Assembly (NCBI GenBank): GCA_003645825.1
Contig: QNCQ01000053.1
Span: 1-9,662 of the forward strand
Origin: Fidelibacterota bacterium
GTDB taxonomy: Bacteria > Fidelibacterota > UBA2242 > B5-G15
Length of the DNA: 9,662 nt
Reading direction: 5' to 3'
The notes under the pieces were generated by a model. The model made no database searches. It was not told the DNA's origin and worked only from the letters and a program-made list of their open reading frames with translations. Below are positions 1 to 5,547 of the stretch, piece after piece; within the stretch, counting starts at the first letter, position 1; each line of letters opens with the position of its first letter. Made by a program: the position numbers and the translations under genes.

Positions 1-1
1 C

Positions 2-853
2 CACGAGAGAAAAATTGTCTTTATCGCCGAAGAAATAAATCGTATCGATGGCAAACGAAAAGTAGTGTTTATATCCGGACCGTCTTCATCGGGAAAAACA
101 ACCTTTATGAAAAGGCTCTACATCCAGCTCAAGGTGCTGGGACACAGGATAATAACTATCTCTCTTGATGACTACTACAAAGACAGAGAGGAACTTTACA
201 GGGAACAGGGGCCAGATCCCGATTTCGAAAGACTTGAGGCACTGGACACCAGTCTTCTCCAGACCCAGATAAAAGACCTGATTGCCCAGAAACCTGTCAG
301 ACTCCCAAAGTTCGATTTTAAAGCTGGCAAAAAAATCTTTTCTAATGAAGTGGTCGCCGACAATAATTGTGTGATATTAATTGAGGGAATTCACGCTCTT
401 AACCCCAGAATTACCAGGCTCGTTGAAAACAACCCAATCTACAAAATCTATATAAGCGCTCTAACACATCTCAATTTTGACAATGCAAATCGCATCCCAA
501 CCCACGATCTTCGACTATTACGCAGAATTGTAAGGGATAGAAAATTCAGAAGTCACAACGCCGAAGAAACCATCAACAACTGGAAAAAAGTCGTCAATGG
601 AGAGAACAAATATATCTTTCCTTTTCAGGAAGAAGCAGACATTATGTTTAACTCATCTTTAGTGTTTGAATTCGGGGTACTAAAAAAATATGCGGTAAAA
701 TATCTCGGAGAAGTGCCCGAGTCAAGTCCAGCCTTTCCTGACGCTGCACGACTAAAGGAGTTTTTAAAATACTTCTTAACTATTCCAGACAGGCCCGTTC
801 CATCCAATTCAATCTTGCGAGAATTCATAGGAGGAAGTTCCTTCAAATACTAA
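2..853 (+). CDS. Uridine kinase-family nucleoside kinase, C-terminal part (5' end outside window)
   Basis: P-loop kinase of the uridine kinase/phosphoribulokinase family, expected to transfer phosphate from ATP to a nucleoside in cytoplasmic nucleotide salvage. The frame is open from base 2, and 283 residues are visible. The first visible residues (HERKIVFIAEEI) resemble the linker before the kinase domain in the long bacterial members of this family, which carry TGS and threonyl-tRNA-synthetase-like domains in front. So the real start is probably upstream of the window, and the GTG at 65 is probably internal. Visible landmarks are the Walker A motif GPSSSGKT (residues 26-33 of the fragment), SLDDYY, LPKFDFKAGK, the acidic strand ILIEGIHALNP, the lid-like RRIVRDRKFR, IFPFQEEAD and the C-terminal SNSILREFIGGS, all typical of the long-form group. 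Substrate specificity cannot be read from sequence. It converges on ssb with a 4-bp overlap (850-853). Family assignment is firm; exact substrate is unknown. Confidence 0.88.
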   Translation, partial: HERKIVFIAEEINRIDGKRKVVFISGPSSSGKTTFMKRLYIQLKVLGHRIITISLDDYYKDREELYREQGPDPDFERLEALDTSLLQTQIKDLIAQKPVRLPKFDFKAGKKIFSNEVVADNNCVILIEGIHALNPRITRLVENNPIYKIYISALTHLNFDNANRIPTHDLRLLRRIVRDRKFRSHNAEETINNWKKVVNGENKYIFPFQEEADIMFNSSLVFEFGVLKKYAVKYLGEVPESSPAFPDAARLKEFLKYFLTIPDRPVPSNSILREFIGGSSFKY

Positions 854-1314
854 AAAGGAATATCATCTTTATCTTTATCTTCATCTCCACCTACGCCGAC
901 CTCGATATCTTTTTCTTTCTGCGAGTCTAGAACCTCTTCAGGAGCAATCTCACCTCCCGCCCTATCTCGGCCAACCAGTCCACCAAGTGGTGTTATCTGA
1001 TCAACCTGAATCTCTGTGCGAAATCTTTTCTGCCCATCCCTGTCTTCCCACTGGCGGGTTGTCAAACGTCCTTCGACATAGACCAGTTGACCCTTCTTTA
1101 ACCATTCCTTTGCCCACTCTGCGGTATTTCTCCACATCACAAGATTGTGCCACTCCGTTTTCTCAACCTTCTCTCCTTCACGATTTTTGAAAACCTCCCT
1201 TGTCGCTACCCTCACTTCTGCCACAGCGTCTCCACTGGGCATATACCGCACTTCAGGGTCCATTCCAAGGTATCCCACTAGAATAACCTTGTTAATTGTG
1301 CCTCTTTGCGCCAT
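850..1314 (-). CDS. ssb: Single-stranded DNA-binding protein SSB
   Basis: Binds and protects single-stranded DNA during replication, recombination and repair, and recruits partner proteins through its C-terminal tip. The 154-residue product has one OB fold at about residues 5-112 (opening INKVILVGYLGMDPEVRY, then TEWHNLVMW, GQLVYVEGRL and the strand around RTEIQVDQ). A Gly/acidic linker follows, ending in the classic tip DDIPF. Length and layout are normal for a homotetrameric bacterial SSB. The ATG at 1314 follows a strong Shine-Dalgarno stretch (GAGGAGGTG, just upstream on the minus strand, slightly close spacing). A sigma70-like promoter lies in the 67-bp gap after dnaA, so ssb can be transcribed independently of dnaA. 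Its TAG stop shares bases with the TAA of the convergent kinase gene. The tail codons are short near-repeats encoding alternating Asp and Lys. Confidence 0.97.
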   Translation of the reverse strand: MAQRGTINKVILVGYLGMDPEVRYMPSGDAVAEVRVATREVFKNREGEKVEKTEWHNLVMWRNTAEWAKEWLKKGQLVYVEGRLTTRQWEDRDGQKRFRTEIQVDQITPLGGLVGRDRAGGEIAPEEVLDSQKEKDIEVGVGGDEDKDKDDIPF

Positions 1315-1347
1315 AACACCTCCTCATTAAGTCCTACGTTTTAACCT

Positions 1348-1376
1348 ATTATAACAAAAAAATTCCTGGTTTGCAA
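1348..1376 (-). promoter_or_regulatory. Probable sigma70-type promoter for ssb
   Basis: On the minus strand there is TTGCAA (1376-1371), a 17-base spacer containing a T-run, and a perfect TATAAT (1353-1348). The predicted transcription start falls around 1341, leaving a short leader of about 25-30 bases that includes the AGGAGG ribosome-binding site. The -35 hexamer begins 6 bases beyond the dnaA stop codon (minus-strand direction), so the promoter fills the whole dnaA-ssb gap. It is the best promoter match in the window. Confidence 0.8.
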
Positions 1377-1381
1377 GCCTT

Positions 1382-2764
1382 TTATAAACTGCTCTCCAGT
1401 CTATTTCGGAAAGAAAGAATCCGCCGGGCAAAATTGCTGTCGTTTTTGATATTGTTTTCCACCCACTTAATGGCATGAACCACCGTGGAATGGTCTCTAC
1501 CACCATAGTAGAGTCCTATCGTCTTGAGAGAAAGATCCGTGTACTCCCTGGTCAGATACATGGCAACCATCCTTGCTTCTGCAACTTCCTTGGTACGACT
1601 TTTCCCTATCAGCGAGTCCAGTGTAAGTTTATATGCACTGCACACAAGATTCTGTATCTGTTCAATGGAAATGGACCCTCCCGGTTTTGAACCCAAGATT
1701 TCCCTCAGAACCCGCTGGGTTAGCTCCAGATTTATATCAACTCTCAAAAGAGAGGAATAAGCCAGCAACCTTATCAAAGCCCCTTCCAGCTCCCTTACAT
1801 TGCTCTTTATGTTCGTAGCTATAAACTCAATAACCTCGAATGATATATCAAGACCATCTTCCTCTGCCTTCTTCTGCAGAATCGCAATCCGCGTTTCGAG
1901 ATCCGGCGGCTGTATATCAACAACAAGACCAGACTGAAAACGAGATAACATCCTATCATGCAACCCATTAAGCTCCGAAGGCTGTCTATCAGAAGTCAAA
2001 ACAATCTGTTTCCTATGGCGATAAAGATCGTTGAAAATGTGAAAGAACTGTTCCTGTGTCTGCTCTTTGTTCTGGAAAAACTGAATATCATCCAAGAGCA
2101 AAATATCAACATTCCTGTAATGCTGAGAAAATTCATTAACTTTATTCTGTTGAACTGCCGTTATAAAATCCAAAGTAAAAGCGTCACTGGAAATATAAAC
2201 AACCCTTCTTGCTCTTCCATTCTTCAGTACCTCGTTTCCTATTGCCTGCAGGAGGTGAGTCTTTCCCAGTCCCGTCCCACCATATATCACAAGAGGATTA
2301 AAAGAATTATTCCCGGGCGAATTGGCTACAGCTATCGAAGCTGCCTTTGCAAATTGATTGCTGCTCCCTTCCACAAAATTATCAAAAGTATAGTATTCAT
2401 TTATTTGAGAAATGTTCTCAAAGTAGCCTGAACTAGCTGTCCCATCTGAAAGAGGACTCTTTATCTGAACAGGTTGCTCAGGGAAAACATCTTCCTGACT
2501 CCCTTCATCCAGCACTATTGTAAAATTTAACTTCAAAACCCTTCCAAGTACCTCAGCCATTGCTCTGTTTAGAACTTCCCTAAAGTGCGAATCTACCCAT
2601 TCATAGAAAAACCTATTAGGCACCTGGAGATAAATAGTTTCACCATTCACTGCAATAGGAGTTATGGGCACAAACCAGGTGTTATAAGTCTGCTCCGAAA
2701 CAAACTTTCTTACATACGATAAAATCCTCCCCCAAACTTCTTTGACATCCAAAGCTTCGTTCAT
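1382..2764 (-). CDS. dnaA: Chromosomal replication initiator protein DnaA
   Basis: AAA+ ATPase that binds DnaA boxes at oriC, melts the origin and loads the replicative helicase. The 460 residues show all four domains: domain I (about 1-85, with VWGRILSYVRKFVSEQTYNTWF), a short linker (about 86-120), AAA+ domain III with Walker A GGTGLGKT (162-169), Walker B LLLDD (222-226), sensor I LTSDR (256-260), the arginine finger in SRF (R275) and sensor II NVRELEGAL (R324), and DNA-binding domain IV with helix-turn-helix signature GGRDHSTVVHAI (421-432). Length is normal. The start ATG at 2764 has GGGG about six bases upstream and gives the usual domain I beginning. A DnaA box (2781-2789) lies 16 bp upstream of the start, suggesting autoregulation. 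dnaN is not downstream; ssb is, after 67 bp. The signature has Ser where E. coli has Thr, which many phyla share. Confidence 0.98.
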   Translation of the reverse strand: MNEALDVKEVWGRILSYVRKFVSEQTYNTWFVPITPIAVNGETIYLQVPNRFFYEWVDSHFREVLNRAMAEVLGRVLKLNFTIVLDEGSQEDVFPEQPVQIKSPLSDGTASSGYFENISQINEYYTFDNFVEGSSNQFAKAASIAVANSPGNNSFNPLVIYGGTGLGKTHLLQAIGNEVLKNGRARRVVYISSDAFTLDFITAVQQNKVNEFSQHYRNVDILLLDDIQFFQNKEQTQEQFFHIFNDLYRHRKQIVLTSDRQPSELNGLHDRMLSRFQSGLVVDIQPPDLETRIAILQKKAEEDGLDISFEVIEFIATNIKSNVRELEGALIRLLAYSSLLRVDINLELTQRVLREILGSKPGGSISIEQIQNLVCSAYKLTLDSLIGKSRTKEVAEARMVAMYLTREYTDLSLKTIGLYYGGRDHSTVVHAIKWVENNIKNDSNFARRILSFRNRLESSL

Positions 2765-2780
2765 ACTCTACCCCAGCAAG

Positions 2781-2789
2781 TTATCAACA
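2781..2789 (+). promoter_or_regulatory. DnaA box (TTATCAACA), dnaA leader
   Basis: TTATCAACA differs from the canonical TTATCCACA at one position (base 6, C to A) and is identical to the two boxes at 2996 and 3007. It lies 16 bp upstream of the dnaA start codon, so DnaA bound here could repress its own expression as well as take part in origin architecture. Confidence 0.6.
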
Positions 2790-2803
2790 TCCGCTATCAC
2801 CAA

Positions 2804-2812
2804 TTTTTCACA
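2804..2812 (+). promoter_or_regulatory. DnaA box, relaxed-consensus match (TTTTTCACA)
   Basis: TTTTTCACA fits the relaxed E. coli consensus TTWTNCACA and lies 14 bp from the box at 2781-2789 in the same orientation. A single such match in AT-rich DNA could arise by chance; its closeness to the other box raises its standing. Confidence 0.4.
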
Positions 2813-2995
2813 GAGCACAAAAAGAGTTGAAATATACACCATAAAAACCAAAAATACTTCCAAATATTCCCACTAACCCATAACAGCCTCAGCCTCAACA
2901 TATTACACCCACAAACAAAAAGCCTCTTCTCCTGAGAAAAGTTAAAAAAACTCTCTTTTCCAAAAAACCATAGAGCTAAACAATATTAAAATAAG

Positions 2996-3004
2996 TTATC
3001 AACA
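2996..3004 (+). promoter_or_regulatory. DnaA box (TTATCAACA), first of a tandem pair
   Basis: Identical to the boxes at 2781 and 3007, with one mismatch to TTATCCACA. It begins 11 bp before the next box, about one helical turn, so two DnaA protomers would sit on the same face of the DNA, as expected for cooperative origin binding. It sits in the 24% GC section. Confidence 0.65.
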
Positions 3005-3006
3005 TA

Positions 3007-3015
3007 TTATCAACA
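3007..3015 (+). promoter_or_regulatory. DnaA box (TTATCAACA), second of a tandem pair
   Basis: Same 9-mer and orientation as the box at 2996-3004, separated from it by two bases (TA). The pyrimidine-rich stretch and AT-rich DNA that follow (3016-3120) are the likely site of strand opening. Confidence 0.65.
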
Positions 3016-3100
3016 CCCTCTTTTCTCAACTCATAGTAATAATAGCAGAGTTTCAAATAAAAGCAACAAGAAAAAACAAAAACTTCTTTTAACCTACACT

Positions 3101-3129
3101 TTGAAATTTTTTTTACTTAAATTTACGGT
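3101..3129 (+). promoter_or_regulatory. Possible weak promoter for the rpmH operon
   Basis: TTGAAA (3101-3106, five of six to the -35 consensus), a 17-base spacer and TACGGT (3124-3129, a poor -10) lie 31 bp upstream of rpmH. Only the position and the -35 support it; the -10 matches in three of six bases. A promoter for this operon must exist between dnaA and rpmH, but the exact site is uncertain. Confidence 0.25.
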
Positions 3130-3160
3130 CGTTTTTTTGAAGGTGATTTGGGAGAATAGA

Positions 3161-3295
3161 ATGAAAAGAACGTATCAACCAAGCAACAGGAAAAGAAAGA
3201 ATAAACATGGCTTTAGAAGCCGAATGGCAACAAGATCAGGAAGAAAGATTCTGTCACGAAGAAGGAAAAAAGGCAGAAAAGCCCTTACGGTTTAA
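3161..3295 (+). CDS. rpmH: 50S ribosomal protein L34
   Basis: Small, very basic protein of the large ribosomal subunit. The 44-residue product is the standard L34 length and matches the family along its whole length: start MKRTYQPSNRKRK, middle HGFRSRMATRSGRKIL, end RRRKKGRKALTV. The ATG at 3161 is chosen because it gives the conserved N-terminus and follows GGGAG with normal spacing; the frame runs open upstream to a TTG at 3101, but that extension is not L34-like. It is the first gene of the rightward cluster and lies next to the probable origin, as in most bacteria. Its last 89 bases, including the stop codon, also encode the N-terminus of rnpA in the +1 frame. Confidence 0.97.
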   Translation: MKRTYQPSNRKRKNKHGFRSRMATRSGRKILSRRRKKGRKALTV

Positions 3296-3623
3296 ACTTA
3301 GAAAAGCCGAGATAGTCAGACACAAAAAAACCATCGATGAGATAATATCGACTGGTAAGAAAATCAATCTAAAGCATCTTGTTATTTTCTATAAAGGGTC
3401 AGAAAGGTCTCAAATAGGGATTCTCCTTTCAAGAAGGATAAAAAAGGCAGTGGAAAGAAATCGAATCAAACGTTATATAAGAGAAGCCTATAGGCTAACA
3501 AAACACAAGATAAAGCATCCAAAGCAAATAATATTCCTTTTGAAAAGCTCGAGCAGGGATTTTAACTTCAAATATTTCAAAGAAATCATAGAAACGCACC
3601 TGGTGAACAACCATGCTGAATAA
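3207..3623 (+). CDS. rnpA: Ribonuclease P protein component
   Basis: Protein subunit of RNase P, which binds the catalytic RNA and helps remove 5' leaders from precursor tRNAs. The conserved domain begins near residue 28 (RFKLRKAEI), continues through HLVIFYKG and GILLSRRIKKAVERNRIKRYIREAYRL, which contains the RNR signature (about residues 84-93), and ends with an amphipathic C-terminal part. From the only ATG in frame (3207) the product is 138 residues, longer than the usual 110-120. No ATG, GTG or TTG occurs between 3207 and the conserved domain, and an in-frame stop at 3162-3164 blocks any start further upstream. Translation therefore apparently begins inside rpmH, giving an 89-bp overlap and an acidic extension of about 28 residues that looks unlike the family. 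No strong Shine-Dalgarno precedes 3207. Function is secure; the start is inferred by elimination. Confidence 0.93.
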   Translation: MALEAEWQQDQEERFCHEEGKKAEKPLRFKLRKAEIVRHKKTIDEIISTGKKINLKHLVIFYKGSERSQIGILLSRRIKKAVERNRIKRYIREAYRLTKHKIKHPKQIIFLLKSSSRDFNFKYFKEIIETHLVNNHAE

Positions 3624-3849
3624 ACTCATTATTATCATCGTAAAGATATACCAAAACACCTTTTCACTGATGCTGCCCAACTCCTGCAGATTCTATCCAA
3701 CCTGTTCAGAATACACAATCCAAGCTTTTACAAAATTTCCACCATCCAAAGCCTTCTTTCTCTCAATCAAAAGAGTTTTAAGATGTAACCCCTTCTTTGA
3801 AGGTGGTTTTGACCCACTGCCAGAAGAGGAGATCCAAAAAGATGGATAA
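3613..3849 (+). CDS. yidD: Membrane protein insertion efficiency factor YidD
   Basis: Small inner-membrane-associated protein of the YidD family, thought to assist YidC-dependent membrane protein insertion. The 78-residue product has the normal length and the family signature SCRFYPTCSEYTIQAF (around residues 24-39) with its two cysteines, then IKRVLRCNPFFEGGFDPLP. A hydrophobic N-terminal segment (LNKLIIIIVKIYQ) probably lies on the membrane as an amphipathic helix. The ATG at 3613 has a modest GGTG seven bases upstream and overlaps the end of rnpA by 11 bp; its 3' end overlaps yidC by 8 bp. Translation along rnpA-yidD-yidC is therefore probably coupled. The rnpA-yidD-yidC order is conserved in many bacteria. 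Confidence 0.96.
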   Translation: MLNKLIIIIVKIYQNTFSLMLPNSCRFYPTCSEYTIQAFTKFPPSKAFFLSIKRVLRCNPFFEGGFDPLPEEEIQKDG

Positions 3850-5545
3850 GAAAAGTTTAATTGGTTTCATTCTTATTTTCATAATTATTCTCTTAATGCC
3901 AAAGTACTTCCAGTGGATAAACAAAGGTGGTACCGTTCAAAGGCCCGTGATAGAAGAAAAAGCATCTGCAACAAAGAGGGAAACCCCTACAACCACGGAA
4001 CACCAGAAGGGAAAAGCCTCTCCTCAAGCAGCCTCTTCAACCACTACTGCTCCGTTCAGGGTTCGCAATTACCCCATTGACACTCTTACTGTGGAAACTG
4101 ATCTCTACATCGCAAAGATTTCCAGCTCAGGAGGGGGAACCTTAAAAAGCCTAATTCTGAAAAACTACAAAAGCATAAAAGGAAAAGATACGGTCCTCGT
4201 AGACCTAATACCGCAGGGGCAGGAATTCCCTCTATATAACTCCTTTATTTCCATACAGGGAGATTCTATCAAACTGAACTCTCCTTTCAAAATCAAAGGT
4301 CCTCTTCCATATCCAGCAAAAAAATATTTCACCATCTCCGGCAAAGACACACTCTCTCTAACATTTGTGCTGGAAACCGAATATGGTCCTGTAACTAGAA
4401 AACTCACCTTTTACGGCAACCGGTATTACATAACTCTTTACCAGGATCTAACACAAATTGTTGATTTTATAGGAACAGAATATTTCTCTATCAACTGGAG
4501 AAGTGGATTGCCAACAACAGAAAGAAATACAAAGGACGACCTTTACTACTCAGGAGCATACGCCTACACCGGCGGAGAGCTGGATAAACTAACCGTCAAA
4601 TCGGGTAAAACCGCCAGCTCCACTTTCAAGGGGAAAGTAGACTGGACAGCCCTGAGGTCGAAATATTTTACCTCTGCCATAATACCACAAACCAACACAT
4701 ATGGATACTTCCTGAAGGGAAAAAGCTTCACCAAAGGAAGAAAAGAAATCTGGAAAAAGTATGAAATGCAATTGCAGTTCCCAGTAAAAACCCCCGCTAC
4801 CGTAAAGATCTATATGGGTCCACTGGATTATTACGCGATAAAGTCTTTGAACATCAACCTGGAAAAGATAATGAATTTTGGTTTTTCTTTAATCAGACCC
4901 ATAAGCAAAGCTATTTTATGGCTATTTATATATGTTCATAAATTCATACCTAATTATGGACTTGTTCTGATTCTTTTCTCCATCTTTGTGAAAATCATAC
5001 TATCCCCCCTCACCATCAAATCTATGAGGTCAATCCGGGAACTTCAGGCATTACAACCTAAACTCGCTGCCCTGACGGAAAAATACAAAAATGATCCTCA
5101 GCGACTCAATATGGAAAGGATGAAGCTATTCAAAGAACACAAAATCAACCCGATGGGAGGTTGCCTGCCAATCCTTTTGCAGATGCCTATCCTATGGGCA
5201 CTGTTCATAATTTTTAGAACCACCATAGAACTAAGGCAGGCTCCTTTTATGCTATGGATCAAGGACTTATCAGCTCCTGACACCATTTTCACCCTTCCTT
5301 TTTCAATCCCCCTATATGGCAGCAATGTTAATGTGCTCCCCATCATTATGTTAATAACGACTGTGCTTCAGCAAAAATTCGCTTCTACAACGGTTGATAA
5401 GCAGCAGAAAATACAATCTTACCTCTTTTCTATTATTTTCTTCTTCATTTTTAATCAATTTCCTTCTGGCTTGAACCTGTACTATTCTCTATTCAACATT
5501 CTCACGATCTTACAGCAGAAGTTTATTCCTCTAAAGTCAGATTAA
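3842..5545 (+). CDS. yidC: Membrane protein insertase YidC (OxaI family)
   Basis: Inserts and folds inner-membrane proteins, alone or with SecYEG. The 567-residue product has an N-terminal membrane helix (about residues 5-22), a Thr/Ser/Lys-rich linker, a large periplasmic beta domain (about 70-330), and the conserved C-terminal insertase core of five helices (about 350-560), with SPLTIKSMRSIRELQALQP and MGGCLPILLQMPILWALF as clear landmarks. The periplasmic domain is the Gram-negative form. K384 sits where E. coli has the groove arginine R366, keeping the positive charge. The ATG at 3842 is preferred over an in-frame GTG at 3797: it has GAGGAG ten bases upstream and places the first helix right at the N-terminus. 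It overlaps yidD by 8 bp, and mnmE begins two bases after its stop. Confidence 0.97.
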   Translation: MDKKSLIGFILIFIIILLMPKYFQWINKGGTVQRPVIEEKASATKRETPTTTEHQKGKASPQAASSTTTAPFRVRNYPIDTLTVETDLYIAKISSSGGGTLKSLILKNYKSIKGKDTVLVDLIPQGQEFPLYNSFISIQGDSIKLNSPFKIKGPLPYPAKKYFTISGKDTLSLTFVLETEYGPVTRKLTFYGNRYYITLYQDLTQIVDFIGTEYFSINWRSGLPTTERNTKDDLYYSGAYAYTGGELDKLTVKSGKTASSTFKGKVDWTALRSKYFTSAIIPQTNTYGYFLKGKSFTKGRKEIWKKYEMQLQFPVKTPATVKIYMGPLDYYAIKSLNINLEKIMNFGFSLIRPISKAILWLFIYVHKFIPNYGLVLILFSIFVKIILSPLTIKSMRSIRELQALQPKLAALTEKYKNDPQRLNMERMKLFKEHKINPMGGCLPILLQMPILWALFIIFRTTIELRQAPFMLWIKDLSAPDTIFTLPFSIPLYGSNVNVLPIIMLITTVLQQKFASTTVDKQQKIQSYLFSIIFFFIFNQFPSGLNLYYSLFNILTILQQKFIPLKSD

Positions 5546-5547
5546 AA

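Larger units (their letters stand above)
2765..3160. other. oriC: Probable chromosomal replication origin (oriC), dnaA-rpmH intergenic region
   Basis: About 400 bp without a credible gene lie between the divergent dnaA and rpmH genes, a classic oriC position. Four DnaA-box-like 9-mers, all on the + strand, are present: 2781-2789, 2804-2812, 2996-3004 and 3007-3015. The first two are near dnaA, and the last two are almost abutting. Hand counts give 44 G+C in 180 bases for 2941-3120 (24%) and 18 in 80 for 3041-3120, so the stretch next to the paired boxes is a good candidate for the unwinding element. The stretch 2821-2930 holds only C/A-rich sequence in which I see no box or repeat; it may include dnaA promoter elements, but none matches well enough to call. 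Origin function is inferred from location, boxes and composition. The four boxes are fewer than in many origins. Confidence 0.75.

Noticed and set aside
838..860. Inverted repeat as a bidirectional terminator
   Set aside because: The six-base A/T-rich stem, long loop and lack of a T-tract on either strand make it a poor intrinsic terminator.
1958..2431. 157-codon open frame on the + strand inside dnaA
   Set aside because: It lies entirely antisense to the well-conserved DnaA AAA+ domain, resembles no family I know and has no ribosome-binding site; it is a shadow of dnaA.
3034..3048. TAG-TAA-TAA-TAG-CAG run resembling the DnaA-trio element of bacterial origins
   Set aside because: Relative to the + strand DnaA boxes at 2996 and 3007 the triplets are on the opposite strand from the known arrangement, and 18 bases separate them from the nearest box. 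It may simply be AT-rich sequence.
3101..3160. Upstream TTG/GTG starts extending rpmH by up to 20 residues
   Set aside because: L34 is about 44 residues with the N-terminus MKRTYQPS; ATG 3161 has its own GGGAG site. The TTG at 3101 is more likely part of a -35 element.
3797..3841. Earlier in-frame GTG start for yidC
   Set aside because: It would add 15 hydrophilic residues before the first membrane helix and overlap most of the yidD 3' end; ATG 3842 has a better ribosome-binding site and the standard N-terminus.
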